Shown: positions 41,860 through 52,523, counted from the first letter of the stretch. The stretch is DNA of 64,000 nucleotides from Pseudomonas sp. Fl4BN1 (GCF_009908285.1 NZ_JAAARM010000001.1:1-64000); one strand, 5' to 3'. Translations and numbers: made by a program. The notes: a model not told the origin generated them from the sequence alone.

Positions 41860-41984
41860 CTGTAGTCCCTTAACTCAACGGAGTGTGCAATTGCGCCGCT
41901 GTTCCAACCTGCAACCGCTGTGGCTAGCCGATGAGCATGGCTCTGGTACTGAGGCCGAAGGCACTGCTGGCGTCAGCTCTCAGC

Positions 41985-42001
41985 ATGAGAACCGTTATCA
42001 A
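41985..42001 (-). promoter_or_regulatory. Fur-box-like site upstream of the receptor operon
   Basis: ATGAGAACCGTTATCAA matches the palindromic Fur consensus ATGATAATCATTATCAT at 13 of 17 positions. It stands in a 333-base divergent region (41860-42192) between the receptor gene and the receiver-HDOD gene, which holds no other gene. Iron repression of the operon is the inference. Confidence 0.6.
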
Positions 42002-42192
42002 TGGATACATTATAACGTTTTGTTTTATGGCGCAACGCTGCACTATGCTGTCCCTTGTCGGTGGGTCGCTCGGCGCCTGGAGGATTTTTTTCAACGGAGT
42101 TTGTTGAATTTTTGCGGAGCCATCGGCGTTTTGGCCTGTATGAATCCTGCTGCTTTGACTAAGGTGCACCCATAGTTACCGGAGCGTGCTGC

Positions 42193-43407
42193 ATGACCGC
42201 TGTTGATTTACCTGCTGTACCTCGCGTGCTGATTGCCGAGGCCGACCCCTGGTCCCGTGATCTGCTCAAGCAAGTTCTGTTGAACGTGCGCTGTGACGCA
42301 CGCCTGGACCTGTGTGCCGACGGTCAGGAGGCCATGGACCTGCTGAGCGCCATACCCTACGACCTGATCATTGCCGACTGGGAACTGCCGGGCGTTGATG
42401 GCCTCTCGGTACTGCGCGCGGTGCGCCAGCGCAAGCGCAATCCGTTGCAGCCGTTCATTCTGCTCAGTGCGCGCAACGACAGCGCCAGTGTGCGCGAGGC
42501 GCTGCCTTTGGCGCCCACTGCCTACCTGACCAAACCCTTGAACTTGGAAGGCCTGACCCAGCGCCTGCAGGGGCTGTTGCTGGCCGACGGCCAAGAGGTT
42601 TCCTGCGAGGTGCCGGCGCTGGCTCCGGGCATGACCTTGTGGGATTTTCTCGAACGCCGGCGTGAGACCGCCGACGGTGCCCCGCTGCTGACCGACGTGC
42701 AACTGGCGGTCAAGCGCAGCCTCAGTCCCAATGACCTGGACCTCAAGCTGCTGCAAGACGAACTGCACACCGACCCCCAGGTCACCGCAGTGCTGATTGC
42801 TGCGGCCAACAGCGCCGCGCAACACAATGGCGATGGCGTGCAGACCTTGTCCCAGGCCCTGCATCAGTTGGGCACCGGGCAGAGCATGAACCTGATTCTC
42901 GGCCTGGTCCTCAAGCGCAGCGCCCGTCTCAGCGATCCAGCCTTGGCCGACTACGCCGAACGTTACTGGGGCTTGTCACTGCACACCGCTGAATACGGCC
43001 GGACCCTGGCCCGCCTGCTGGATCTGGACCAGGAACGCTGTTACTGCGCCGGCCTCTTGCACCGACTCGGTGACCTGGCCTTGCTGCGTTGCCTGCAAGA
43101 GTGGAAGCAAGCCGGGGGCGAGCTGGACGACCAGGAAGAGATCGGTGACGCCCTGGAGCGCTTTGGCGCCGCCTACGGCTCAGCCCTGCGCACCCGCTGG
43201 CGCATGCCTCTGGAGCTGCGTGAACTGATCGCCTCGATCTACCAATTGGGTGGTGGTGTCTACTCCCGCGAAGCCCTGGTGATGAACCTGGCGGCGCAAC
43301 TGGCGCGGCTGACACCTACCGAGGGCGTGGAGGCGGTAGCCCGCAGCAAGACTGCGCGCCTGCTGAAGATTGGCTTGCCGGAGCTGACCCGCCTGCGCAA
43401 AGGCTGA
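42193..43407 (+). CDS. Receiver-HDOD response regulator
   Basis: A 404-residue cytoplasmic protein. An N-terminal receiver domain (residues 10-130) carries the phosphorylation site in LIIADWELPGVDG (Asp 62) and the conserved Lys in AYLTKPLN. A HDOD domain follows (about 180-380, SPNDLDLKLLQDELHTDPQV, LHTAEYGRTLARLLDLDQER, AGLLHRLGDLALL); HDOD is related to HD hydrolases but generally lacks their metal ligands. Such proteins act as signalling outputs, sometimes in c-di-GMP networks. GGAG precedes the ATG. The sensor kinase is not beside it. Confidence 0.9.
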   Translation: MTAVDLPAVPRVLIAEADPWSRDLLKQVLLNVRCDARLDLCADGQEAMDLLSAIPYDLIIADWELPGVDGLSVLRAVRQRKRNPLQPFILLSARNDSASVREALPLAPTAYLTKPLNLEGLTQRLQGLLLADGQEVSCEVPALAPGMTLWDFLERRRETADGAPLLTDVQLAVKRSLSPNDLDLKLLQDELHTDPQVTAVLIAAANSAAQHNGDGVQTLSQALHQLGTGQSMNLILGLVLKRSARLSDPALADYAERYWGLSLHTAEYGRTLARLLDLDQERCYCAGLLHRLGDLALLRCLQEWKQAGGELDDQEEIGDALERFGAAYGSALRTRWRMPLELRELIASIYQLGGGVYSREALVMNLAAQLARLTPTEGVEAVARSKTARLLKIGLPELTRLRKG

Positions 43408-43408
43408 T

Positions 43409-43432
43409 GGCAGGAGCCGGCCTGCCGGCGAA
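43409..43432 (+). repeat. Single degenerate REP element
   Basis: GCAGGAGCCGGCCTGCCGGC is half of the REP palindrome seen elsewhere in the window, directly after the HDOD gene. Confidence 0.7.
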
Positions 43433-43464
43433 ACGCCGCAGTCTAGCGCTGGCCAGCCCTCAAT

Positions 43465-44457
43465 TTACCCTGTGACGATACGGTTCTTGCCCTGGCGCTT
43501 GGCCTCGTACATGGCGGCGTCGGCGCGGGCGAACAGGCTGTCGAGGTTTTCATCTTCCGCTAGCAGGCCGGTCAGGCCCTGGCTGATGGTGATGTTGAAG
43601 GCCTGGCCGAGGTGGCTGAAGTTCTGGCGCTGGATCTCCCGCTGCAGGCGCTCGGCGACCTGCTGTGCCATTTCCGCAGTGCAACCGGGAAACACCGCGG
43701 CGAACTCCTCGCCGCCTATGCGCCCGAACAGGTCGCCGCGGCGCAGCGCCGCGCGCCCGCTTTCAGCAATGCGTTGCAGCACGATGTCACCTTCGGGATG
43801 GCCGTAGGTGTCGTTGACCACCTTGAAGTCGTCGATGTCCAGCAGCAGGAAGGCCAGGGGCAAACCGTGCAGGCGAGAGTGTTCGAACTCGCGATTGGCG
43901 CATTCGAAGAAGTGTCGGCGGTTGCTGCTCTGGGTCAGCACATCGGTGGTCGCCAGGCGATGCAGCTCGGCTTCCAGGTGTTTCTTCTCGGTGATGTCTT
44001 CGGCGATACCGACCACGATGACCGGCTGCCCGGGCTCGGGGTTGCGATTGATGAAACACTTGTCGCTGAGCCAGCGTACCTGGCCCTCGGCGTCGATGAT
44101 GCGGTACTCGCGATCTTCCACCGCGCCTTTATCCAGGACCTGGGCCAGGCTGCGCTCGGCATATTCCAGGTCATCAGGGTAAATGCTGTCGCGCCACTGG
44201 TTGCAGTCCGCCAGCAACAGCCCGGCAGCGCGGCCGAAAATCCGTTCGTAGGCCGGGCTGACGTACAGCACCTGGCGTTTCTCCCAGTCGAAGGCCCAGA
44301 GCACCGCGTTGACGCTGACCAGCAAGGAACTGAACAACTGCTCGCGCTCGGTCAGGCGAGCGACCTCGCCCTGGGCGTGCATCAGGGCCATCAGGGTTTG
44401 TGCGGCCTCGGGCCACAGGTGCAGCGAAGATGGAGTGTGTAGGTTCTTGTTGACCAT
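43465..44457 (-). CDS. PAS-GGDEF diguanylate cyclase
   Basis: A 330-residue protein without membrane segments, starting MVNKNLHTPSSLHLWP. A PAS domain with PAC (residues about 45-165: VNAVLWAFDWEKRQVLYVSP, REYRIIDAEGQVRWLS, VVGIAEDITEKK) is followed by a GGDEF domain with RIGGEEFAAVFPG near residue 250, an intact catalytic signature for making c-di-GMP from two GTP. No RxxD inhibitory site is seen at the usual place. It is convergent with the receiver-HDOD gene and independent of desA. Confidence 0.92.
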   Translation of the reverse strand: MVNKNLHTPSSLHLWPEAAQTLMALMHAQGEVARLTEREQLFSSLLVSVNAVLWAFDWEKRQVLYVSPAYERIFGRAAGLLLADCNQWRDSIYPDDLEYAERSLAQVLDKGAVEDREYRIIDAEGQVRWLSDKCFINRNPEPGQPVIVVGIAEDITEKKHLEAELHRLATTDVLTQSSNRRHFFECANREFEHSRLHGLPLAFLLLDIDDFKVVNDTYGHPEGDIVLQRIAESGRAALRRGDLFGRIGGEEFAAVFPGCTAEMAQQVAERLQREIQRQNFSHLGQAFNITISQGLTGLLAEDENLDSLFARADAAMYEAKRQGKNRIVTG

Positions 44458-44655
44458 CGGCACAGATCTCAAAGGGCGTGCCGCGCGAAGTTCGACGGCG
44501 GCTACAACCAAGCCCGCCTGGGTGGCGAAGTGTTGTTTGAGATAGGGGATCGGGCGCTAAGTTCCCGGCTGTGCTCGCGATACCAGAAGCGCCCGCCAGA
44601 CGGTCGATCGAGTCCGGAGGGCGCCTTTTTGTCGGTGCCGGATCGCCGCCAAGCG

Positions 44656-44678
44656 CCCTCACCACAGGGTGGTGAGGG
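44656..44678. terminator. Hairpin after desA
   Basis: CCCTCACCAC and GTGGTGAGGG form a perfect ten-base stem with a three-base loop, seven bases beyond the desA stop on the minus strand. There is no T-run. Confidence 0.55.
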
Positions 44679-44685
44679 GCTGGAC

Positions 44686-45867
44686 TCAGAGCGTGGGACG
44701 CAGGGAGTAGGTCTTCAACTGATGGGCGAAGTCCCGCAGGGACTGGATGCCGCTGGCTTCGGCTTCATGTACCCAATCCTTGATCGCCGCCAGCATGTCG
44801 TGGCCGTTGGAGCTGGTCTTGACCCAGATCTGTTGCAGGGCCAGGCGCTTCTCGTAGATCACTTTCAGCGCCTGGCTGTGCTCCAGGATGTTCTGGATAC
44901 GCAGGTGGTGACGGTCTTCCAGCAGGCTGGTTTCCCGGGACAGCAGGCGCTTGGCCCGGTGGAACTGGTGACGCACCGAATGATCGACCTTGGCCAGTTC
45001 CTGCTTGACCAGCGGGCCGATCACCAGCTTGCGGTACTGGGCCATGATCTGGAACCGGTTGTTGAGGATGGCCATGGCGGTGTCCATGTCCAGGTGCCCC
45101 TTGCCTTCGACCCGGTGGGCGATCGGCGCCACCCGCTGGACCTTGGCCAGGCGCAGGAAGCTGAAGAGCTTGATCCAGGCCCAGCCCATGTCGAACTCCC
45201 ACTTCTTCACCGAGAGCTTGGCCGAGTTGGGGTAGGTATGGTGGTTGTTATGCAGTTCTTCGCCGCCGACGATGATGCCCCAGGGCACCAGGTTGGTGGC
45301 GGCGTCGCGGCATTCGAAGTTGCGGTAGCCGACGGCGTGGCCCAGGCCGTTGATGACGCCCGCGGCCCAGAACGGAATCCACATCATCTGGATGGCCCAG
45401 ATGGTGATGCCGATGGTGCCGAACAGCAGCAGGTCGATGACCGCCATCAGCGCGATGCCGCCCATCTTGTAGCGGCTGTAGAGGTTGCGCTCGATCCAGT
45501 CTTCCGGGCAGTTCTTGCCGTAGATGCGCAGGGTTTCCGGGTTCTGCGCCTCTTCGCGGTACAGTTCGGCGCCCTTGCGCAGCACGGTGGACAAGCCCTT
45601 GATCACCGGGCTGTGGGGATCGTCGACGGTCTCGCACTTGGCGTGGTGCTTGCGGTGGATGGCGGTCCACTCGCGGGTGTTCTGCGCCGTGGTCAACCAC
45701 AACCAGAAACGGAAGAAATGCTTCAGCCCGGCGTTGAGTTCCAGGGCGCGGTGGGCGGAATAGCGATGCAGATAGACCGTGACCGCGACAATGGTCACGT
45801 GGGTCATCAACAGGGTGACTGCCACCAGTTGCCAGGCGGACAAGCCAAGTAAACCTTCATACCACAT
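44686..45867 (-). CDS. desA: Acyl-lipid/acyl-CoA delta-9 desaturase
   Basis: A 393-residue membrane desaturase. I chose the ATG at 45867 (MWYEGLLGLSAWQLV) as in the P. aeruginosa DesA. The three histidine boxes are HRYSAH (near 34), HRKHH (near 71) and HNNHH (near 210), which bind the di-iron site; hydrophobic helices lie between. DesA inserts a double bond into acyl chains of membrane phospholipids under aerobic conditions. The gene is divergent from the GGDEF-EAL gene, the same arrangement as PA0286-PA0285. Confidence 0.93.
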   Translation of the reverse strand: MWYEGLLGLSAWQLVAVTLLMTHVTIVAVTVYLHRYSAHRALELNAGLKHFFRFWLWLTTAQNTREWTAIHRKHHAKCETVDDPHSPVIKGLSTVLRKGAELYREEAQNPETLRIYGKNCPEDWIERNLYSRYKMGGIALMAVIDLLLFGTIGITIWAIQMMWIPFWAAGVINGLGHAVGYRNFECRDAATNLVPWGIIVGGEELHNNHHTYPNSAKLSVKKWEFDMGWAWIKLFSFLRLAKVQRVAPIAHRVEGKGHLDMDTAMAILNNRFQIMAQYRKLVIGPLVKQELAKVDHSVRHQFHRAKRLLSRETSLLEDRHHLRIQNILEHSQALKVIYEKRLALQQIWVKTSSNGHDMLAAIKDWVHEAEASGIQSLRDFAHQLKTYSLRPTL

Positions 45868-45975
45868 AGGCGATAAGGCCCTCGAAAAAGAAAAAAATAG
45901 CTCAGGCATTATCACCAAGCGCACTCAGAAAACCAGTCGCGCTTTCAGATAAGAGTGGCGGAATGTTTCTTCCTC

Positions 45976-45981
45976 TATAAT
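45976..45981 (+). promoter_or_regulatory. Candidate -10 element of the GGDEF-EAL gene
   Basis: A perfect TATAAT lies 32 bases before the start codon in an AT-rich patch. No good -35 is seen, so an activator may be needed. Confidence 0.4.
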
Positions 45982-46013
45982 CCCAAACTTTTCGTGTGGA
46001 AATAGACGGACTT

Positions 46014-47933
46014 ATGTCGGTTTCTTATCGCAATGGTTTGCGTGCCGCGCTGCTCTATCTGCTGCTATCGCTGGTCTGGCTGCAGTTCAGTGGTTATTTA
46101 TTAAGCAGTTTCTTCGATGAGTTAGCCGATCGGGCTCACTGGCAGTCGGTGGGTGCCTATATCTGGGCGGTGTTCAGCGCGGTGCTGATCTTCTTTGCCC
46201 GTGCCCGGCTGTTGCGGCTGATGGGGGCCGATCGCTGGTTGCGTCATCAGCAAAAGGATCGCGAGCGTCTGCGCCAGGCTGCGGCGGTGTTCGACTGTAC
46301 CCGCGAAGGGGTGCTGGTGAGCGACACCCGGGGACAGATCGTCCACGTCAACCGCGCCTTCATCGAGATCACCGGCTACCAGCGCGAAGAAGTGCTGGGT
46401 CATCAGCCGAGCATGTTCAAGTCCGGGCATCATTCGGTGGACTTCTACAAGGCGATGTTCGATACCTTGCAGCAAACCGGCGAGTGGAGCGGCGAAATCT
46501 GGAATCGCCGCAAGAGCGGTGAAATCTACCCGCAGTGGCAAACCATTCGCGCGATCCACGATGACCAGGGTGAACTCTCCCATTACGTCGCGGTGTTCTC
46601 CGACATCAGCGCGATCAAGGATTCCGAGCACGAACTGGCTCACCTGGCCCACCACGACCCGCTGACCGACCTGCCCAATCGCCTGCTGTTCACCGATCGT
46701 GCCGAGCAGGCCCTGGCTTCGGCGCAGATCCACAAGCGCGGCTGCGCCATGCTGATGATCGACCTGGATCACTTCAAGATGATCAACGACAGCTTCGGCC
46801 ACAACGTTGGCGACCAACTGCTCAAGGCCGTGGCCGAGCGCTTGGCGAGCATGTTCGGTCCGGGCATCACCCTGGCGCGCCTGGGGGGTGACGAGTTCGC
46901 CGTGCTGGCCGAGAGTTGCCCGCAACTGGTGCAGGCGGCAGCGCTGGCCCAGCGCATCATTGATGGCCTCAAGGAGCCCTTCCAGTTGGGCGAACAGCAA
47001 CTGGTGACCAATGTCAGCATTGGTATCAGTCTGTTTCCCAGCGATGCCCTGAGCGCCAGCCAACTGCTGCGCAATGCCGATGCGGCGCTGTTCAAGGCCA
47101 AGAGCACCGGGCGCAATGGTTATGCCTTGTATACCGAAGAGCTCACCGCCCATGCCCAGCAGCGGGTGGAGACCGCTTTCGAACTGCGCCGGGCCCTGGA
47201 CCAGCAAGAACTGCGGGTCTACTACCAGCCGGTGCACGACCTCAAGAACAGCCGGTTGATCGGCGTCGAGGCCCTGGTGCGCTGGGAGCACCCCCTGCGT
47301 GGCCTGGTGTCGCCGGCGGAGTTCATTCCGATTGCCGAACGCACCGGGATGATTGCCGAGATCGATGCCTGGGTCATGCAGCAGGCTTGCCGGCAGATGT
47401 GCCAATGGCAGGCCGAAGGCGTGGTGCTGTCGTTTATCGCGGTGAACGTCTCGACCCGGCTATTCGCCCGCAGCGAGTTGTATCAACAGGTGGCCCAGGT
47501 GCTGCACGACACCGGGCTGGACCCGGCCTACCTGGAACTTGAAGTGACTGAAAGCGCGGTGATGGATGATCCTGAGGTGGCCCTGGAGCAGATGCACCGC
47601 TTGCGCGAGTTGGGCATTCGCTTGGCCATCGACGACTTCGGCACCGGCTACTCATCGTTGTTGCGGCTCAAGCGCCTTCCGGTACAAAAACTCAAGATCG
47701 ACCAGGGATTTGTCGCCGGCCTGCCGGGGGACGAAGACGACGCGGCGATTTCCCGGGTCATCATCGCCCTGGCCCAGAGCATGGGCATGCAGGTTCACGC
47801 CGAAGGCATCGAGCAGGTGGAGCAGGCGCGGTTTCTTCTCGAGCATGGCTGCGACCTGGGCCAGGGCTACTGGTTCGGCCGGCCGGTGCCGGCGCAGCAA
47901 CTGGACTGGAGCAACGCGCCGCCGATCTGCTGA
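46014..47933 (+). CDS. Membrane PAS-GGDEF-EAL c-di-GMP enzyme
   Basis: A 639-residue protein. Two membrane helices at the N-terminus (LRAALLYLLLSLVWLQFSGY and YIWAVFSAVLIFFARAR) with a short periplasmic loop, a PAS domain (about 90-210), GGDEF with LGGDEFAVLAE near 290, and EAL with GVEALVRW at 417-424 and IDDFGTGYSSLLRLKRLP further on. Both signatures are intact, so it may make and degrade c-di-GMP; the EAL half appears fully equipped. It sits where P. aeruginosa has PA0285, described there as a phosphodiesterase (PipA). The ATG at 46014 was chosen over a GTG 18 bases upstream. Confidence 0.92.
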   Translation: MSVSYRNGLRAALLYLLLSLVWLQFSGYLLSSFFDELADRAHWQSVGAYIWAVFSAVLIFFARARLLRLMGADRWLRHQQKDRERLRQAAAVFDCTREGVLVSDTRGQIVHVNRAFIEITGYQREEVLGHQPSMFKSGHHSVDFYKAMFDTLQQTGEWSGEIWNRRKSGEIYPQWQTIRAIHDDQGELSHYVAVFSDISAIKDSEHELAHLAHHDPLTDLPNRLLFTDRAEQALASAQIHKRGCAMLMIDLDHFKMINDSFGHNVGDQLLKAVAERLASMFGPGITLARLGGDEFAVLAESCPQLVQAAALAQRIIDGLKEPFQLGEQQLVTNVSIGISLFPSDALSASQLLRNADAALFKAKSTGRNGYALYTEELTAHAQQRVETAFELRRALDQQELRVYYQPVHDLKNSRLIGVEALVRWEHPLRGLVSPAEFIPIAERTGMIAEIDAWVMQQACRQMCQWQAEGVVLSFIAVNVSTRLFARSELYQQVAQVLHDTGLDPAYLELEVTESAVMDDPEVALEQMHRLRELGIRLAIDDFGTGYSSLLRLKRLPVQKLKIDQGFVAGLPGDEDDAAISRVIIALAQSMGMQVHAEGIEQVEQARFLLEHGCDLGQGYWFGRPVPAQQLDWSNAPPIC

Positions 47934-47952
47934 TCGCCGGAATGGATGCATG

Positions 47953-47976
47953 CCCCTGTAGCCGCTACTGCAGGGG
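47953..47976 (+). terminator. Hairpin after the GGDEF-EAL gene
   Basis: CCCCTG and CAGGGG, with TAG/CTA pairing inside, form a short hairpin 19 bases after the stop; it may be a terminator or REP relic. Confidence 0.4.
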
Positions 47977-48112
47977 TGCGCCCCCATTACTCCGCGGATA
48001 TTGCTCTTGAGGGCCTATCAAGGCCCTTCCAGCCTCATTGCAAGCTGTGGCGGCGGCCACAGGAAACCGCTAAGCCCCCGTCCCGACAGATAATTTTTCT
48101 GGTTATATAAAC

Positions 48113-48137
48113 ATTCTTAAATAGTATTTTTAAGAAT
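48113..48137 (+). promoter_or_regulatory. AT-rich palindrome upstream of oscA-sbp, candidate CysB region
   Basis: ATTCTTAAA and TTTAAGAAT, perfect nine-base arms with a seven-base centre, lie in a 60-base AT-rich patch about 80 bases before oscA. Sulfate-starvation genes are activated by CysB, whose sites are AT-rich. The assignment is by context. Confidence 0.5.
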
Positions 48138-48217
48138 ATCCGCGCCTATCTACTATTGCTCCCACGCCACACGCAGTGCCGCCACTGCCAGGCACCTCTC
48201 ACCCAAGGAGCAGCACC

Positions 48218-48400
48218 ATGAGCGCATCTCTACGCAGCGTTGACGGCCAGGACGAAGCAACCATCTTGCGTGAAATCCAGAGCGCGCTGCGCGACCTGCG
48301 TTTCGGCGCGGTGGAAATCACCGTGCACAACGCCCAGGTGGTGCAGATCGAACGCAAGGAAAAATTCCGCCTGCAACAGCCCGGCAACAAACCCAGTTAA
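48218..48400 (+). CDS. oscA: OscA/YezD-family small protein of sulfur metabolism
   Basis: A 60-residue protein, MSASLRSVDGQDEATILREI..., with AAGGAG before the ATG. The segment LRFGAVEITVHNAQVVQIERKEKFR is the DUF2292 signature. OscA was named in Pseudomonas for growth on organosulfur compounds under stress. It precedes the sulfate-uptake genes by 170 bases, as in P. aeruginosa (PA0284), and shares the AT-rich promoter region. Its molecular action is unknown; a short domain with a beta hairpin is likely. Confidence 0.85.
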   Translation: MSASLRSVDGQDEATILREIQSALRDLRFGAVEITVHNAQVVQIERKEKFRLQQPGNKPS

Positions 48401-48569
48401 TCGTCGTCTAGCCGAATCCCGCGTCACCCTCTCGACCGAGAGGCCCGACTGGTCAACCGGAGGGCGTGATCCATGACCCCCAGCATGAACCCCAGCGTTC
48501 ACCCACGAATGCGGGCCTGAATCGCCATAAGAAAAAGCCAGCACCTTAAAAAATTTCAGGAGCTTCACC

Positions 48570-49580
48570 ATGTCATCGATTCGCCGTTATGCCCTGGCCG
48601 CACTCGCCAGCGCCGTTTTTGCCGGTTCCGCCGTTGCCAAGGATTACGAGCTGCTCAACGTCTCCTACGACCCGACCCGCGAGCTGTACCAGGACTACAA
48701 CGCCGAGTTCACAAGCTTCTGGAAGCAGTCGCATCCCGGCGATAACGTGAAGATCCAGCAATCCCACGGCGGTTCCGGCAAGCAAGGCCGGGCAGTGATC
48801 GATGGCTTGCGCGCTGATGTGGTGACCCTGGCCCTGGCCGGCGACATCGACGAAATCGCCAAGCTCGGCAAGACCCTGCCGGCGGACTGGCAGAAGCGCC
48901 TGCCGGACGCCAGCACCCCCTACACCTCGACCATCGTGTTCCTGGTGCGCAAGGGCAACCCCAAGGGCATCAAGGACTGGGGCGACCTGATCAAGAAAGA
49001 CGTCTCGGTGATCACCCCGAACCCGAAAACCTCCGGCGGTGCGCGCTGGAACTTCCTGGCCGCCTGGGCCTACGGCCTGAAAGCCGGCGGTAGCGAAGCC
49101 AAGGCTCAGGAATACGTGAAGGAGCTGTTCAAGCACGTACCGATCCTCGACACCGGTGCGCGCGGCTCGACCATCACCTTCGTCAACAACGGGCAGGGCG
49201 ACGTGCTGCTGGCCTGGGAAAACGAAGCCTTCCTGGCCCTCAAGGAAGATGGCGGCGCCGACAAATTCGACATCGTCGTGCCTTCACTGTCGATCCTCGC
49301 CGAGCCGCCCGTGGCGGTGGTGGACAAGAACGCCGAGAAAAAGGGCAACACCGAGATTGCCGAGGCCTACCTCAAACACTTGTACAGCCCGGCTGGCCAG
49401 GAAATCGCCGCGAAGAACTTCTACCGCCCGCGGGACAAGGACGTAGCCGCCAAATATGCCCAACAGTTCCCCAAACTGGACCTGGTGACTATCGACAAGG
49501 ACTTCGGCGGCTGGAAAACTGCGCAACCGAAATTCTTCAATGACGGTGGTGTGTTCGACCAGATCTACACGGCGCAGTAA
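48570..49580 (+). CDS. sbp: Periplasmic sulfate-binding protein
   Basis: A 336-residue protein with AGGAGC before the ATG. Signal peptide ending AVAKD, then [39 protein letters not shown] and [21 protein letters not shown], all typical of the sulfate/thiosulfate-binding family. It delivers sulfate to the CysTWA importer encoded next. A REP pair lies between it and cysT, which can lower downstream expression relative to the binding protein. Confidence 0.95.
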   Translation: MSSIRRYALAALASAVFAGSAVAKDYELLNVSYDPTRELYQDYNAEFTSFWKQSHPGDNVKIQQSHGGSGKQGRAVIDGLRADVVTLALAGDIDEIAKLGKTLPADWQKRLPDASTPYTSTIVFLVRKGNPKGIKDWGDLIKKDVSVITPNPKTSGGARWNFLAAWAYGLKAGGSEAKAQEYVKELFKHVPILDTGARGSTITFVNNGQGDVLLAWENEAFLALKEDGGADKFDIVVPSLSILAEPPVAVVDKNAEKKGNTEIAEAYLKHLYSPAGQEIAAKNFYRPRDKDVAAKYAQQFPKLDLVTIDKDFGGWKTAQPKFFNDGGVFDQIYTAQ

Positions 49581-49584
49581 CCCC

Positions 49585-49666
49585 GTAGGAGCTGGCTTGC
49601 CAGCGAAGGCGCCCCTGAGGGCAATGCACGACTTGCGGGCCCTTTCGCCGGCAAGCCGACTCCTAC
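49585..49666. repeat. REP pair (inverted) between sbp and cysT
   Basis: GTAGGAGCTGGCTTGCCAGC at one end and GCCGGCAAGCCGACTCCTAC at the other are two REP units in inverted orientation with a 37-base middle. Fits mRNA stabilisation of sbp. Confidence 0.9.
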
Positions 49667-49727
49667 CAGGTAGAGCCCGCATTGAGTTGCGGGTTTTGCG
49701 TATCCGTTTCGTTAACCAAGGACTTTT

Positions 49728-50546
49728 ATGTCGCGTCGTATCTCCCCCGTCATACCCGGCTTCGGGCTGACGCTGGGCTACACCTTGGTGTACCTCAGCC
49801 TGATTGTGCTCATCCCCCTGGCGGCGATGTTCGTGCATGCCGCGCAACTCACTTGGGACCAGTTCTGGGCCATCGTCTCGGCGCCACGGGTGCTCGCCGC
49901 CCTCAAGCTGAGTTTCGGCACCGCGCTGTGCGCGGCGATCATCAATGGCATTATCGGCACGCTGCTGGCCTGGGTCCTGGTGCGTTATACCTTCCCCGGA
50001 CGCAAGATCATCGACGCGATGATCGACCTGCCGTTTGCCCTGCCCACTGCGGTGGCCGGCATCGCCCTGACCGCGTTGTATGCGCCCACCGGGCTGGTGG
50101 GCCAGTTCGCCACCGACCTGGGGTTCAAGATCGCCTACACGCCCCTGGGCATCACCCTGGCCCTGACCTTCGTCACCCTGCCGTTCGTGGTGCGCACGGT
50201 GCAGCCGGTGCTGGCGGACATTCCCCGTGAAGTGGAAGAAGCCGCCGCCTGCCTCGGCGCCAAACCGTTGCAGGTGTTCCGTTACATCCTGGTGCCGGCG
50301 TTGCTGCCAGCCTGGCTCACCGGTTTTGCCCTGGCCTTTGCCCGGGGCGTTGGTGAGTACGGCTCGGTGATCTTTATCGCCGGCAACATGCCGATGAAAA
50401 CCGAGATCCTGCCGCTGCTGATCATGGTCAAGCTCGACCAGTACGATTACACCGGCGCTACCGCCATCGGCGTGCTGATGCTGGTGGTTTCCTTTGTCCT
50501 GTTGCTGCTGATCAACCTGTTGCAGCGGCGCATCGAACGACCTTAA
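49728..50546 (+). CDS. cysT: Sulfate ABC transporter permease CysT
   Basis: A 272-residue inner-membrane permease with about six helices. It contains the permease loop that meets the ATPase (EEAAACLGAKPLQVFRYILV) and MSRRISPVIPGFGLTLGYTL at the start. With CysW it forms the sulfate channel. The cysW gene follows 12 bases later. Upstream REP elements separate it from sbp. Confidence 0.95.
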   Translation: MSRRISPVIPGFGLTLGYTLVYLSLIVLIPLAAMFVHAAQLTWDQFWAIVSAPRVLAALKLSFGTALCAAIINGIIGTLLAWVLVRYTFPGRKIIDAMIDLPFALPTAVAGIALTALYAPTGLVGQFATDLGFKIAYTPLGITLALTFVTLPFVVRTVQPVLADIPREVEEAAACLGAKPLQVFRYILVPALLPAWLTGFALAFARGVGEYGSVIFIAGNMPMKTEILPLLIMVKLDQYDYTGATAIGVLMLVVSFVLLLLINLLQRRIERP

Positions 50547-50558
50547 GGAGGCGCGAAC

Positions 50559-51431
50559 ATGTCCCAATCGTCTATTTCCGCAGCCTCTTCGGCCAACGCC
50601 GCAAGGCGCGGCAGTGCAGGCTCGCGGCGTATCCTGATCGGTCTTGGCTGGCTGGTCTTCGCACTGTTCCTGCTGCTGCCCTTGTTCATCGTCGTGTCCC
50701 AGGGCCTGAAGCTCGGGCTGGGGGCGTTCTTCGAGGCGATCTTCGAACCCGACGCGCTGTCGGCACTGAAGCTCACGGTGTTCGCGGTGCTGATCTCGGT
50801 GCCGCTGAACCTGGTCTTCGGGGTGTGCGCCGCCTGGTGCGTGAGCAAGTACTCGTTTCGTGGCAAGAGCATCCTGGTGACCCTGATCGACTTGCCGTTC
50901 TCGGTTTCCCCGGTGATCGCGGGCCTGGTCTATGTGCTGATGTTCGGTGCCCAGGGCCTGTTCGGCCCGTGGCTGCAGGATCACGACATCCAGATCGTCT
51001 TCGCCCTGCCGGGCATTGTCCTGGCCACCATCTTCGTCACCGTGCCCTTCGTCGCCCGTGAACTGATCCCGCTGATGCAGGAGCAGGGCACCCAGGAAGA
51101 GGAAGCTGCGAGGCTGCTGGGGGCCAATGGCTGGCAGATGTTCTGGCACGTCACGGTGCCGAACATCAAATGGGGCCTGATCTATGGCGTGGTGCTCTGT
51201 ACCGCCCGGGCCATGGGCGAGTTCGGCGCGGTGTCGGTGGTTTCCGGGCACATCCGCGGGGTGACCAACACCCTGCCGCTGCACGTGGAGATCCTCTACA
51301 ACGAGTACAACCACGTTGCCGCCTTTGCCGTGGCCAGCCTGTTGCTGATCCTTGCGTTGTTCATCCTGCTGCTCAAGCAGTGGAGCGAATCCCGAATCAA
51401 CCGCCTGCGCGCTAGCGCCGCGGAGGAATAA
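50559..51431 (+). CDS. cysW: Sulfate ABC transporter permease CysW
   Basis: A 290-residue permease with AAGGAGG before the ATG. A variable Ser/Ala-rich start is followed by about six helices and the coupling loop [35 protein letters not shown] is a family motif. It pairs with CysT in the membrane. The cysA gene begins three bases after its stop. Confidence 0.95.
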   Translation: MSQSSISAASSANAARRGSAGSRRILIGLGWLVFALFLLLPLFIVVSQGLKLGLGAFFEAIFEPDALSALKLTVFAVLISVPLNLVFGVCAAWCVSKYSFRGKSILVTLIDLPFSVSPVIAGLVYVLMFGAQGLFGPWLQDHDIQIVFALPGIVLATIFVTVPFVARELIPLMQEQGTQEEEAARLLGANGWQMFWHVTVPNIKWGLIYGVVLCTARAMGEFGAVSVVSGHIRGVTNTLPLHVEILYNEYNHVAAFAVASLLLILALFILLLKQWSESRINRLRASAAEE

Positions 51432-51434
51432 GAC

Positions 51435-52424
<990 letters not shown>

Positions 52425-52441
52425 CTCCAGCCGGCCCCTCC

Positions 52442-52523
52442 GTAGGAGCTGGCTTGCCAGCGAAAGCGTCCTCCAGGTTTGCACACGGCTCGGGGGCCCT
52501 TTCGCCGGCAAGCCGGCTCCTAC
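52442..52523. repeat. REP pair (inverted) after cysA
   Basis: GTAGGAGCTGGCTTGCCAGC and GCCGGCAAGCCGGCTCCTAC in inverted orientation, the same design as at 49585. Confidence 0.92.

Noticed and set aside
44589..44630. Plus-strand terminator GCGCCC...GGGCGC plus T-run
   Set aside because: No plus-strand gene precedes it; stem is only six bases with a 24-base loop.
49585..49666. Rho-independent terminator between sbp and cysT
   Set aside because: The inverted sequences are REP units with no T-run and recur at 52442, 58150 and 63622.
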